Positions 35,262-44,085 of a stretch of DNA of 64,000 nt are shown piece after piece. The stretch is from contig PHEH01000005.1 of NCBI GenBank assembly GCA_002841155.1, forward strand, positions 124,001 to 188,000. The letters run 5' to 3'. The translations under genes were made by a program, and so were the position numbers. The DNA is from Alphaproteobacteria bacterium HGW-Alphaproteobacteria-18. GTDB lineage: Bacteria > Pseudomonadota > Alphaproteobacteria > Caulobacterales > Hyphomonadaceae. The notes under the pieces were generated by a model, which saw only the letters and a program-made list of their open reading frames with translations, ran no database searches and was not told the origin of the DNA. Every line of letters starts with the position of its first letter. Positions within the stretch are counted from its first letter, which is position 1.

Positions 35262-36843
35262 GGGCGCGTGAAGCCGGGACCAAGCCGAGATCAAAGCTCA
35301 GCTGAGCGGACTCTGAAACCTTCGGCGCAGCTTTCTTGCGGGCAGGCTGTTGGCCGCGAAATGGAATGCCGGCCCGTTTGCTTCCGTGACGCATCTGGAT
35401 CTTGCCGGCATGCTCACCATGCCCGGCCCGCTTTCTGACGGCCGAGATCCGGCTTCGGGCCTCTTCGGCCGCGGCCATATGATCCACGATCCGCATGGGA
35501 TAGGTCTGGCCCAGGACAATTCCGGCCCGCGCGCGCACCGATGCGGGCGCTTCCCAGGGCGCGTGCAGCCATTCGTCCGGCAGGCCGGCAAGCTCGGGTA
35601 CCCAGCGGCGGATGAATGTGCCGTCAGGATCCTGGTCACGCGATTGTTTGACGGGATTGTAGATGCGGGGTGTGTTGATGCCGGTGGTGGCAGATTGCAT
35701 CTGCGCCTGCGGATAGTGAATGCCCGGCTCAAAATCCGTGAACAGGGCCGCCAGTTGTTCTGCGGGCTGTTTCCAGTCAAGCCAGAGATGGTGGGACGCA
35801 AAGCCCATGGTCATGGCGCGCATGCGGAAGTTCAGCCAGCCTGTCTCCCTCAACGAGCGCATGCAGGCGTCGAGGAAAGGAAAGCCGGTGCGCCCTTCGA
35901 TCCAGGCGGCGAGACGCGGATCGCCTGCCGCCGGCTCCGGGCGAAGTCCATCATAGCCAGGATGCAGATTGCGGGATTCGATGGAGGTCTGATCCTCGAG
36001 CTTCTGGATGAAATGGCAATGCCAGTACAGCCGCGAGATAAAGCTGCCGATCGAGGCGGCAAATCCGGTGTCGCCCGCGCGGTCATGCCCGTCGAGCGAC
36101 TTCCGGGCTGCCTGCCAGGCTTCCCGGATCGAGACCGTGCCGAAAGCCAGATGAGGCGACAGGCGCGAGCAGGCATCCGCCGCAGTGAGCGGGCTCGACA
36201 TGTCCCTCTGATAGGAGCGGCCCCGGTGTTCGAGGAAGCTGCGCAGGCAGTCTACGCCAGCCATGCGCCCGCCATTCTGGCGCTGGGGACAGTCATCCGG
36301 GCCAAGGCCAAAATCCTGCGGCAGGGGCCATTCTTCGCTTTCCGCGCCTGCCGGTTTGAGGGCCTCCGGGGCCACCAGCCTGGGGCGGCGCATGAAGGCT
36401 TCCCACTGGTTTGCCCAGCCGTCGCGCGATTTCAGGGCGCGCTGAACGCCGTTCTGGGGCTGCTCGCGGACAGAAATACCGGCATTGCGTGCCCAGCGGC
36501 GAACGGCCCGGTCGCGCTCAAACGTCCATTGCAGACCGGTTTCCTCATGCGCATGGATCGCCTCGATCCCGTGCTTCCGGTGAATGGCGGATAGGACGTC
36601 AATGGCATTGCCTGTGCGCACAATCAGGCCGGCGCCCCGCGCCTTCAGGGCGGCGTCCAGTTCTGCAAGGGACTCACGGACAAAGTCGAACTGCCGGCGG
36701 GAATGCTCGGGAAGGGCCCAATAGGAGGGCTCGAAGATGTATAGTGGCAGGATGGGCGCGCCGCTCGCGACGGCCGCCGCCAGGGCTGCGTGATCGTGAA
36801 CACGCAGATCCCGTTTGAACCAGATGACATGCACATCAGACAT
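35251..36843 (-). CDS. Cryptochrome/deoxyribodipyrimidine photolyase family protein
   Basis: The 530-residue flavoprotein has the N-terminal antenna domain ([18 protein letters not shown]) and the FAD-binding helical domain with [53 protein letters not shown] and [29 protein letters not shown]. This branch usually repairs UV dimers with blue light, though some members are photoreceptors. The ATG at 36843 matches the family start. The promoter places transcription start on this ATG and is covered by a LexA box, so expression should be SOS-controlled and the mRNA leaderless. The C-terminal 60 residues are basic. Confidence 0.88.
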   Translation of the reverse strand: MSDVHVIWFKRDLRVHDHAALAAAVASGAPILPLYIFEPSYWALPEHSRRQFDFVRESLAELDAALKARGAGLIVRTGNAIDVLSAIHRKHGIEAIHAHEETGLQWTFERDRAVRRWARNAGISVREQPQNGVQRALKSRDGWANQWEAFMRRPRLVAPEALKPAGAESEEWPLPQDFGLGPDDCPQRQNGGRMAGVDCLRSFLEHRGRSYQRDMSSPLTAADACSRLSPHLAFGTVSIREAWQAARKSLDGHDRAGDTGFAASIGSFISRLYWHCHFIQKLEDQTSIESRNLHPGYDGLRPEPAAGDPRLAAWIEGRTGFPFLDACMRSLRETGWLNFRMRAMTMGFASHHLWLDWKQPAEQLAALFTDFEPGIHYPQAQMQSATTGINTPRIYNPVKQSRDQDPDGTFIRRWVPELAGLPDEWLHAPWEAPASVRARAGIVLGQTYPMRIVDHMAAAEEARSRISAVRKRAGHGEHAGKIQMRHGSKRAGIPFRGQQPARKKAAPKVSESAQLSFDLGLVPASRAHAS

Positions 36844-36844
36844 G

Positions 36845-36859
36845 GAACAAATATAGAAC
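36845..36859 (-). promoter_or_regulatory. LexA box of the photolyase gene
   Basis: GAAC-AAATATA-GAAC (GTTC-N7-GTTC on the minus strand) is an exact match to the alphaproteobacterial LexA direct-repeat operator. It begins one base upstream of the ATG and covers the -10 element. Confidence 0.8.
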
Positions 36860-36877
36860 AAACGCCGATTTACGCAA
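36850..36877 (-). promoter_or_regulatory. Photolyase promoter, predicted leaderless transcript
   Basis: On the minus strand TTGCGT (36872-36877), a 16-base spacer and TATATT (36850-36855) are followed by TGTTCC and the ATG. A start seven bases after the -10 falls on the A of the ATG. Confidence 0.6.
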
Positions 36878-37059
36878 GATACTTACTCACAGGGATGAGC
36901 CAGCCTCGCAGAGGCCTCCCGAATAGCAGGGATATTCTCTCTCTGCTGGAGGCGATCCAGCCCCAGAAACCGCAATTTCATCAGCTCGTTGCGATAGCGA
37001 AACGAGTGTGATTTAAGGTTTAAGAAATGGAGGCGTAATTCCCGGGGGGGAAGAGAAAC

Positions 37060-38565
37060 ATGGGGGCAGACGGCGAGGCAGCCCGGCAGTTATTCCTGCC
37101 GCTATCGGGGGGCGGTGTTCGTGAGCCGCCGCCGGATCTGGCAAGCGCTCATGCTGCGGCCAATGCGCTCGCGCTTGATCAACCAGAAGTCTCCGCCATC
37201 AGGACGCTGACCAAATCCCAAGCTTATGTCATCGCCGTTGTTGCTGTTCTGCTGTCGGCTTCCGCGCTGCTGGTCCCCAAAGTTTTTTTCGCCCTGGCTG
37301 GCGTTGTTTCATTCCTGACCTTTGCTGTCGCGCTGGGCTTTCGGTGCACGGTCTATCTGCGTGGGGCCGCCGTCTATCAAGATCCGCCGCGGCATGCGGA
37401 AGAAGGGGCGAGCGGGGAGGGGATCATTTGGCCGATCTATACCGTTCTCATCGCCCTCAAGCATGAAGCTGAGAGTGCGGCCCAGCTGTCGGCGGCCATC
37501 TGCAGTCTGGATTATCCGCGCGGCAGGCTGGACATAAAATTGCTGATCGAAACGGGAGACGAGGCCACGCGCGAAGCCCTGCACGCGCAGAGATGGCCCG
37601 CCGGTACGCAGCTTCTCATCGTTCCGCCCGGAATGCCGCGGACCAAGCCGCGCGCTCTGAATTATGGACTACGCTCGGCGCGGGGCGAGTTCGTGGTTGT
37701 CTATGATGCGGAGGATCGTCCGCAGGCAGATCAACTCAAAGTGGCTGTCCGGGCTTTCCGGGCGGGAGGAGGCGACCTTGCCTGCGTGCAGGCGCCGCTT
37801 GTGGGAGAGGGTGGCCGTGGCTGGATCGCTGGCCAATGGGCGCTGGAATATGCGGTGCAGTTCGGGCGCTTTCTGCCAGGGCTCGCTTCTCTCGGTCTGC
37901 CAATTGCGCTGGGCGGCACCAGCAATCATTTCCGCCGCGCGCATCTGGAAGCGGCCGGCGGATGGGACGCGTGGAATGTGACGGAGGACGCCGATCTGGG
38001 CTTGCGTCTTGCGCGCAGGCGATTGCGGGTCGGTGTGATCGCGCCGCCAACGCTGGAGGCGCCGCCGGAAAAGCTGGGTGTGTGGCTTGCCCAACGCTCG
38101 CGCTGGCTGAAAGGGTTCCTGCAGACTTGGCTGGTCGTCATGCGCCGGCCTGGCAAAGCTCTCAGAGAGATGGGGCTCGGAAATTTCCTGGCGCTTCAAC
38201 TCACATTGGGCGTCGCCATTCTCTCTGCGATGGTCCACGGGCCTTGGGTCCTTTGGCTTGCTGCCATGGTCTTGCTGCCAGGCAGTGTCGTGGCGCCGGT
38301 CTTCCTGTGGTTTGTCGGGTTTTCCTATGCGGCGGGCATTCTCATGGCCCTGGCGGCGCCCGGCAAACAGGATATGCGGCGTCTCCTGCTGGCACTTACT
38401 TTGCCCGCCTACTGGCCGCTCCAGTCCGTAGCGATGGCGCGCGCCCTTTATAGCCTTGCGCGCAGGCCCTATTTCTGGGCCAAGACACCGCATGGGGAAG
38501 CGCCCGGTTTAGTCCACGCAAAAGTCATCGCGCCTGTCAGGCGAGTTTATTCGTCTGAGGCTTGA
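37060..38565 (+). CDS. Processive family 2 glycosyltransferase (BcsA/XagB-like)
   Basis: A 501-residue membrane enzyme. Two helices lie near residues 52-95, the GT-A domain spans about 115-330 and three or four helices follow (370-470). Catalytic signatures of processive enzymes are present: VVVYDAEDRPQ (the DxD-like acidic pair), TEDADLGLRLARR and QRSRWLKGFLQTW (Q-x-x-R-W). It probably polymerises a beta-glycan at the inner membrane, but no PilZ domain or partner cellulose genes are fused or adjacent. A purine-rich ribosome site precedes the ATG. It is divergent from the photolyase. Confidence 0.85.
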   Translation: MGADGEAARQLFLPLSGGGVREPPPDLASAHAAANALALDQPEVSAIRTLTKSQAYVIAVVAVLLSASALLVPKVFFALAGVVSFLTFAVALGFRCTVYLRGAAVYQDPPRHAEEGASGEGIIWPIYTVLIALKHEAESAAQLSAAICSLDYPRGRLDIKLLIETGDEATREALHAQRWPAGTQLLIVPPGMPRTKPRALNYGLRSARGEFVVVYDAEDRPQADQLKVAVRAFRAGGGDLACVQAPLVGEGGRGWIAGQWALEYAVQFGRFLPGLASLGLPIALGGTSNHFRRAHLEAAGGWDAWNVTEDADLGLRLARRRLRVGVIAPPTLEAPPEKLGVWLAQRSRWLKGFLQTWLVVMRRPGKALREMGLGNFLALQLTLGVAILSAMVHGPWVLWLAAMVLLPGSVVAPVFLWFVGFSYAAGILMALAAPGKQDMRRLLLALTLPAYWPLQSVAMARALYSLARRPYFWAKTPHGEAPGLVHAKVIAPVRRVYSSEA

Positions 38566-38568
38566 AAT

Positions 38569-38584
38569 GTTTCGGTAACGAAAC
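38569..38584. promoter_or_regulatory. Palindrome upstream of the acyl-CoA dehydrogenase pair
   Basis: GTTTCG-GTAA-CGAAAC is a perfect inverted repeat 135 bases before the first acyl-CoA dehydrogenase start. It is shaped like a TetR-family operator; no regulator gene is adjacent. Confidence 0.4.
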
Positions 38585-38719
38585 GTTCGGGTTGCGTTCG
38601 CAGATGAAATCGGGAACGCCGGGGTGTGCCACACTCTGACGCCGCGTGAACGCTTGGCGAGACGCGATGGCGGGCATAGAGTGACGTAGAGATACAGACT
38701 GTCCAAAGGGAGCATCGCC

Positions 38720-39934
38720 ATGGCTTACGATAATGCCGAACAACTTGAAGAGTTCCGGCTTGAAACGCGCAAATGGCTGGAGGCCAATTGCCCCGCCTCC
38801 ATGCGCACACCGATGAAGGATGATGAAGTCGTCTGGGGTGGCCGCCATGCAACCTTCAAGAACCCCGATTCCAAGCTCTGGCTCGACCGGATGGGAGAGA
38901 AAGGCTGGACGGCGCCGGAATGGCCCAAGGAATATGGTGGCGGTGGCCTGTCGCGCGCAGAAGCCCGCGTGCTGGAGCAGGAGATGCGCCGGATCAAGGC
39001 TCGCCCGCCGCTCTTTTCCTTCGGTCTCTGGATGTTTGGCCCGGCGCTCTTGGAGTTTGGCAATCACGAGCAGAAGCTGCGCTTCATCCCCGATATCGTC
39101 AAAGGCAAGATCCGCTGGTGCCAGGGGTACTCCGAGCCCGGCGCAGGCTCAGACCTCGCGGGCCTACAGACCCGGTGTGAAGACAAGGGCGATCACTATC
39201 TGATCAATGGCCAGAAGGTGTGGACTTCCTATGCCGACAAGGCCGACTGGATCTTCTGCCTGGTGCGCACCGACACCAGCACGAAGCATGAAGGCATCAG
39301 CTTCATCCTGTTCGACATGAAGAGCCCCGGCGTCGAAGCGCGTCCGATCCAGCTGATTTCCGGCGAAAGCCCTTTCTGCGAAACCTTCTTCACCGATGTG
39401 AAGGTGCCCAAGGATCAACTTGTTGGCCGGGTGAATGGCGGCTGGGATATCGCCAAGCGGCTTCTCCAGTTTGAGCGTTCGTCGATTTCGGCCGGCGGTT
39501 TTGGCGGGACAGGCGGCTCGGGCATTCTCGGCCCGGATGATTACGCCAAGCATCATGTTGGCATCGACGAGACGGGCCGCGTTGCCGATGGCGACCTGCG
39601 GGGCCGTATCGCTGATCACAAGATGTACACCAAGGCCTTCGCCCTGACGGTTCAGCGCCAGACTGAGCAGGCCAAGGCCGGTCAGGCGGTCGGCCATACC
39701 GCGTCCATCCTGAAATATGCCGCCGCCAAGATGAACCAGGACCGCCATGAGCTTCTCATCGAAGCGCTCGGCACGGAGGGTCTCGGCTGGGAAGGGGAGG
39801 GCTTTGACAAGGGCGCCCTGAAGGCAACGCGCCAATGGCTGCGCTCCAAGGGCAATTCCATTGAGGGCGGCACGTCTGAGATCAATCTCAACGTCATCGC
39901 CAAGCGCGTGCTCGGCCTGAAAGAGCATCAGTAG
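38720..39934 (+). CDS. Acyl-CoA dehydrogenase, large-type subunit
   Basis: The 404-residue flavoprotein has the acyl-CoA dehydrogenase fold: RWCQGYSEPGAGSDLAGLQTRCEDKGDHYLINGQKVWTSYADKADW in the middle domain and GNSIEGGTSEINLNVIAKRVLGL at the end. The residue before G-T in that final motif is Gly rather than the MCAD-type Glu, so the catalytic base must lie elsewhere, as in several other subfamilies. It is paired with a second, smaller dehydrogenase 62 bases downstream; such pairs often form heteromeric enzymes acting on steroid or branched acyl-CoAs. GGGAG precedes the ATG. Confidence 0.9.
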   Translation: MAYDNAEQLEEFRLETRKWLEANCPASMRTPMKDDEVVWGGRHATFKNPDSKLWLDRMGEKGWTAPEWPKEYGGGGLSRAEARVLEQEMRRIKARPPLFSFGLWMFGPALLEFGNHEQKLRFIPDIVKGKIRWCQGYSEPGAGSDLAGLQTRCEDKGDHYLINGQKVWTSYADKADWIFCLVRTDTSTKHEGISFILFDMKSPGVEARPIQLISGESPFCETFFTDVKVPKDQLVGRVNGGWDIAKRLLQFERSSISAGGFGGTGGSGILGPDDYAKHHVGIDETGRVADGDLRGRIADHKMYTKAFALTVQRQTEQAKAGQAVGHTASILKYAAAKMNQDRHELLIEALGTEGLGWEGEGFDKGALKATRQWLRSKGNSIEGGTSEINLNVIAKRVLGLKEHQ

Positions 39935-39996
39935 GCGCGCGTCTCGCGCGGCCTTTTCAAACGATCCTATGATTTAAAATTTAAGGTGTCAGAGTA

Positions 39997-41133
39997 ATGA
40001 GCTTTGTACTGACTGAAGACCAGGAAATGCTGCGCGAAACCGCGATGGCGTTTGCCCGCGATGAGCTTTCCGTCACCCATCTGCGCGCCCTGCGCGATGC
40101 CGGCGCCAATGGCAAGGATGCCAAGACCCGGCAGAAGCTGGCGGAGCTTGGATTTTTCGGGGTGATTATTCCCGATGAACCAGGCGCAGAAACTTTTGGC
40201 TTGGCTGGCCTGGGGCAGATCCTTGAAGCCCAGGGGCGCACGCTGGCGGCGACGCCGCTGCTACAGACGGCGCTGATTGCAGCCTCTACCCTGCAACTCG
40301 GCGGAAGTCCTGCCCAGCAGGCTGAATGGCTGCCTAAGATCGCGGGCGGCGAGGTCACCTTCGCGCTGGCGCTTGACGAGTCCGCACATTTTTCACCTTA
40401 CAGCGTTGCCACGGAAGCCGAGCGCAATGGGCAGGGCTATACGATCAATGGCCTCAAGAAATATGTGCCGGACGCGCATCATGCCGACATGCTGATCGTG
40501 GTGGCCCGCACATTCGGAGAAAGCGGGGATCGCCATGGCCTCAGCCTCTTCCTCGTGCCGCGCGACGCGAAGGGTGTGACGATCAGTGAGCTGAAGACTG
40601 TGGACAGCCACGGGGCGGCTCATGTGACATTTGAGAATGTGAATGTCGCAGAAGCCGCGCTCATCGGGCCGGCCGATGAGGCTGCGGATATTCTTGATCC
40701 CGTTCTGGATCGCGCCGCCATCGGCCTTGCCGCAGAGATGCTGGGATCGGCCCAGGCGGCGTTCGACATGACGCTGGACTATCTCAATAATCGCAAGCAG
40801 TTCGGCCAGCTGATCGGATCTTTCCAGTCCATGCAGCACCGCGCCGCGAAGATGTTCATTGATCTGGAGATGACACGCTCCTGTGTCGGGGCTGCGCTTG
40901 CGGCAGCGGACGCCGGAAAATCGGACATTGCCGAGCTTGCAAGCCTTGCCAAGGCGCGGGCCGGTGAACTCATTCATCTGGTGTCGAACGAATGCGTTCA
41001 GATGTATGGCGGCATCGGTATGACGGATGCGGCAGAACCCGGTTTCTACATGAAACGCGCGCGGGTTCAGGAGGCCCTCTACGGATCAGCAAGCTGGCAC
41101 CGGGACCGGTATGCCCGCCTGAATGGCTTCTGA
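39997..41133 (+). CDS. Acyl-CoA dehydrogenase, second subunit
   Basis: This 378-residue protein has the FAD-binding end VSNECVQMYGGIGMTDAAEPGFYMKRARVQEALYGS and the middle segment YTINGLKKYVPDAHHADMLIVVARTFGE. The substrate-binding loops are shorter than in ordinary acyl-CoA dehydrogenases, as in the partner subunits of heterotetrameric enzymes. Its gene directly follows the larger dehydrogenase and is probably co-transcribed. The particular acyl-CoA is unknown. Confidence 0.88.
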   Translation: MSFVLTEDQEMLRETAMAFARDELSVTHLRALRDAGANGKDAKTRQKLAELGFFGVIIPDEPGAETFGLAGLGQILEAQGRTLAATPLLQTALIAASTLQLGGSPAQQAEWLPKIAGGEVTFALALDESAHFSPYSVATEAERNGQGYTINGLKKYVPDAHHADMLIVVARTFGESGDRHGLSLFLVPRDAKGVTISELKTVDSHGAAHVTFENVNVAEAALIGPADEAADILDPVLDRAAIGLAAEMLGSAQAAFDMTLDYLNNRKQFGQLIGSFQSMQHRAAKMFIDLEMTRSCVGAALAAADAGKSDIAELASLAKARAGELIHLVSNECVQMYGGIGMTDAAEPGFYMKRARVQEALYGSASWHRDRYARLNGF

Positions 41134-41184
41134 GGCTCTGCCGAAAAGCTGACAAGTCGTTCCGCTTTGGGTTTTCTTTTCGGG

Positions 41185-41215
41185 TGTTATGTGGAACCAT
41201 GAGTTCCGCATAACA
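41185..41215. promoter_or_regulatory. 13-bp-arm inverted repeat before the basic protein gene
   Basis: TGTTATGTGGAAC and GTTCCGCATAACA pair at 12 of 13 positions around the loop CATGA. It ends 17 bases before the next start codon, so it could be an operator or a 5'-UTR hairpin. Confidence 0.5.
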
Positions 41216-41232
41216 ACGAGAAGGAGACACCT

Positions 41233-41769
41233 ATGGCGATTTCCCGCCGCGACGCCAAACCGCTCTGCACAGCTGCCGAGTTTGCGCTTGCCAGTGAGAG
41301 CTTTCCGCCTGATGTCGGCAATCTGACTGAAAGAGAACTCCGTCAACGGATTACGCGTGCGCGTAAACTGCGTGACAAATATACTGATCTTGCAAGCAAA
41401 CAATCCCGCGAGATCCGGGGCAAGGCGGCGCCCACGCGCCAGAAAAAGCCGACCGGCAATGCAGGCACGGAAATGAAGCGCGACTTTTTCGCCGAAACGC
41501 TGGGCCGGTTTGAGGCCAAGCTGGGGATTGTCGAGCGCCGCAATGAGCGCGAAAAGGCTGCTGCCGAGAAGGAAAAGGCGCAGACAGCATTGAAAGCGGC
41601 GCTGGAGCGCAAGCAGAGTGCCAGCACGCCTGCCTCTCGCAAGGCCGGAAAGGGAATGAAGGCGACGCCTTCAAAGAAGGCTCAGGCGTTCCCGAATCTG
41701 CGCACCATGAAAGGCGCTGCGCGTGCGAACAATGCGCGCAGCCAGGCAAAGCGCGACTCCAAACGCTAA
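41233..41769 (+). CDS. Basic, lysine/alanine-rich hypothetical protein
   Basis: The 178-residue protein has an ordered N-terminal third (PLCTAAEFALASESFPPDVGNLTERELRQRITRARKLRDKYTDLASKQSREIRGK) and a low-complexity, strongly basic remainder with a coiled-coil-like stretch (FEAKLGIVERRNEREKAAAEKEKAQTALKAALERKQ). AAGGAG precedes the ATG. A nucleic-acid-binding role would fit the charge but is only inference. It ends at a bidirectional terminator shared with DUF2853. Confidence 0.7.
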   Translation: MAISRRDAKPLCTAAEFALASESFPPDVGNLTERELRQRITRARKLRDKYTDLASKQSREIRGKAAPTRQKKPTGNAGTEMKRDFFAETLGRFEAKLGIVERRNEREKAAAEKEKAQTALKAALERKQSASTPASRKAGKGMKATPSKKAQAFPNLRTMKGAARANNARSQAKRDSKR

Positions 41770-41780
41770 GACGTCAAACA

Positions 41781-41822
41781 AAAAAGCCGCCGCTCCGGCA
41801 TTCGGGGCGGCGGCTTTGTTTT
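41781..41822. terminator. Bidirectional intrinsic terminator
   Basis: An 11-bp GC stem (GCCGCCGCTCC / GGGGCGGCGGC, one G-T wobble) has an A run to its left and TTTGTTTT to its right. It serves the two convergent genes on either side. Confidence 0.85.
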
Positions 41823-41836
41823 GGGAGAAGACTTGA

Positions 41837-42211
41837 TCAGGCGTTCTTGAGCGCTGCGGCCTTCTTCAGTTCCTTTGCGATGAGATAGTAGACAACCGGG
41901 CGGTGCTTTGCGCGAACGCTACGGCCATACTTCTCGATCGCGGCCTTGATGGCGGCGTCAGCCTTGGCTTCATCTGTCACGCCAAGACGCTTTCCGATGA
42001 AATTCATCTTTACACGAGCAAGTTCTTCCTTGTCGGAAGCGGCGACTGTCGCTGCGTCGGACTTGTAGATGGCAGGGCCGCAAGCTTTGACGCACGCATC
42101 GAGAAGGGCAAGATCGGGGCGGGTCTCGCCGACTTTTTCCTTCAGGTCTGCAATATATTTCTCAACGAGCACTTCTTTGGCGCTGGGCGCCTTGGTGGTG
42201 GCTTTTGCCAT
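41837..42211 (-). CDS. DUF2853 family protein
   Basis: A 124-residue soluble helical protein. VEKYIADLKEKVGETRPDLALLDACVKACGPAIYKSDAATVAASDKEELARVKMNFIGKRLGV and the end VRAKHRPVVYYLIAKEL match the DUF2853 pattern. The family has a solved structure but no assigned role. A short Lys/Ala-rich N-terminus precedes the domain. Confidence 0.85.
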   Translation of the reverse strand: MAKATTKAPSAKEVLVEKYIADLKEKVGETRPDLALLDACVKACGPAIYKSDAATVAASDKEELARVKMNFIGKRLGVTDEAKADAAIKAAIEKYGRSVRAKHRPVVYYLIAKELKKAAALKNA

Positions 42212-42333
42212 GTTTGATTTCCTTCCTTGGTCCGCGCCAGCACAAAAGGCGAAGCGGACAATACTTCAGGGATTGCGAAGGAGGCCTGATGCCTCAATGG
42301 GCATGTAGACCTCGCTTCGCCAGAAGGATCAAG

Positions 42334-42360
42334 CAGAAATGCACAGCCTGTGCATTTCTG
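42334..42360. repeat. 12-bp perfect hairpin between SIMPL and DUF2853 genes
   Basis: CAGAAATGCACA and TGTGCATTTCTG pair perfectly around GCC. It lies 24 bases beyond the SIMPL gene stop; no T tract follows on either strand, so a termination role is uncertain. Confidence 0.55.
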
Positions 42361-42383
42361 TCTCAATAATCAGTATGCGGAAA

Positions 42384-43295
42384 TCACTTTTTCAGGGCGT
42401 AGATCATGCAGACGCTGGAAGATATCTGCTGTGATTTATCGTCCGAAGGCAGATTCAAAGAGTCAATGTCTGCCTGAGTAATGGTTACCTGTTGCCCGCC
42501 GATGCGTGCTGCTGTGACAGTAACGCTGCTCGGACGCGGTGGGGGCGGAGGTGGGGCCGGGGCCATAGCGGCGGGCGCAGAACGATAATAGTCATAGTCA
42601 CTGCCAGCCATTGAGGACCACTGGCCAAGGCAAGGCCCGCTGCCTTCCTGGACTACCATCAGATTGCCCAAGGTTGCGCCGCTTGCTGCTGCCGTGGCTC
42701 TGGCGCGCGCGGCACCGTCTTTCACGGCCGCTTCATAGGAGGCCAGGTTCATTTCCGTAGTGCGTTCCAGGTAAGTCGAGAGGCCAGTTGAGTTTTCCGG
42801 GCTGAGCGCAAGAGCGCCTGCGCGGGCGGCGCCGGCTTTGGCAACTTCGTCAACGATCACGCTGAGTGTGACGCGCGCTTCATACGCTCTGATCTTGTCT
42901 GAGCGTTCATTGTCGATGCGGTTGCCGTCCTTGTCCTTGTATTGCTCATAGAGCGCGGTGACATTGACAGAGGATTGGATGACGGCGCTGTCGCCGGCCG
43001 TCTTCTTGATCGTCTCATAAGCAAGGCGGCCGCGCTCGACGGCGAGCTGCATGGCCTTCCTGGAATCCTTGTCCGTCTCCAGATAGGTCACCGAGAAAGA
43101 GGCGCGATTTGGCGTCACTTCCATATTCGCGCGGCCGAGCACTTCGATAACCGGGCTGCGCGTCCAGTAAGGCGTGACGAACGCTTCGTTCTGGAAGTCC
43201 GGCACACTCTGCGCGCTGGCCATCATGGCAGAACCCGCGGCGGTGATTGCAAAGAAGGAGCAAGCCAGGGCTCGCAGTCCGGAAAAACGTGTCAT
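42384..43295 (-). CDS. SIMPL-domain (DUF541) secreted protein
   Basis: The start at 43295 gives a Sec signal, MTRFSGLRALACSFFAITAAGSAMMASA, and a 303-residue protein; the 30 residues before it in the ORF track are not signal-like. The SIMPL fold spans about 45-225 (VIEVLGRANMEVTPNRASFSVTYLETDKDSRKAM ... YEARVTLSVIVDEVAKAGAARAGAL). A Pro-rich linker (APAPPPPPPRP) leads to a short C-terminal piece. SIMPL proteins form periplasmic oligomers and are linked to oxidative stress in some bacteria; the role here is unknown. Confidence 0.85.
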   Translation of the reverse strand: MTRFSGLRALACSFFAITAAGSAMMASAQSVPDFQNEAFVTPYWTRSPVIEVLGRANMEVTPNRASFSVTYLETDKDSRKAMQLAVERGRLAYETIKKTAGDSAVIQSSVNVTALYEQYKDKDGNRIDNERSDKIRAYEARVTLSVIVDEVAKAGAARAGALALSPENSTGLSTYLERTTEMNLASYEAAVKDGAARARATAAASGATLGNLMVVQEGSGPCLGQWSSMAGSDYDYYRSAPAAMAPAPPPPPPRPSSVTVTAARIGGQQVTITQADIDSLNLPSDDKSQQISSSVCMIYALKK

Positions 43296-43393
43296 GCATG
43301 TCCCCATAAGATCAGATGTCGAAACGGCCCACGGATGAAATCCGCGGGCCGTCAAAACTATCGAACCTTTAATGTGGCGGCACAATGACCAGA

Positions 43394-43879
43394 TTAGCTC
43401 GCTTTTTCGTTCGCTTCGGACTGAAGTAGCGTGTAGCGCTCGATGCCGATCCGCTCGATCAGGGAGAACTGGGTCTCCAGATAATCGACATGCTCCTCTT
43501 CATTATGGAGGATCTTGTAGAAGAGATCGCGGCTGCCATAGTCGCGCACTTCTTCGCAATACTGGATGGCGTCGCGCAGCAGCGGGATGGCGATATTCTC
43601 AAGCTTGAGGTCGCATTCCAGGATTTCCAGAACGGACTCGCCGATGTGCAGCTTGCCGAGATCCTGGAGGTTTGGAAGCCCCCCGAGGAAGAGGACGCGC
43701 TCAATCAGCCAGTCGGCGTGATGCATTTCCTCGATCGATTCGTCGTGTTCCTTCTTCGCCAGTTTCGAGACGCCCCAGTCGCGCAGCATGCGGGAGTGGA
43801 GGAAATACTGGTTGATGGCGGTCAGCTCGTTTTTCAGGGCCTGGTTCAGGAAGTCGATGACCTTCTTGTCGCCTTTCAT
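43394..43879 (-). CDS. bfr: Bacterioferritin
   Basis: This 161-residue iron-storage subunit forms 24-mers with haem at dimer interfaces. All key residues are at canonical numbers: haem ligand Met52 and ferroxidase ligands Glu18, Glu51, His54, Glu94, Glu127 and His130. GGAG precedes the ATG. The bacterioferritin-associated ferredoxin gene lies 206 bases upstream on the same strand, so iron storage and release functions are together. No clear Fur or Irr site was found by eye. Confidence 0.95.
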   Translation of the reverse strand: MKGDKKVIDFLNQALKNELTAINQYFLHSRMLRDWGVSKLAKKEHDESIEEMHHADWLIERVLFLGGLPNLQDLGKLHIGESVLEILECDLKLENIAIPLLRDAIQYCEEVRDYGSRDLFYKILHNEEEHVDYLETQFSLIERIGIERYTLLQSEANEKAS

Positions 43880-44085
43880 GGGGAGCTCCGCTTTCTGGCT
43901 TGTTTAGGTGAATCTACTTAGCGCTATAGGCGAGCGGTTTGTAAGGATCAACCAAAAAACCCAATAAAATCAATTGCATATGAAAGTGCGACACAGTTGC
44001 AGCGCGTGCAGGGTGGCGCGCCGTCCCAGCCGGTTCACATCAGTACTTTGAGTTTAAAGGAAGAAACGCTTCAAACAGCGTTGAT

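Noticed and set aside
37010-37024. CtrA-like site TTAA...TTAA
   Set aside because: The spacer is three bases instead of the seven in the CtrA consensus TTAA-N7-TTAA; same for 39971-39985.
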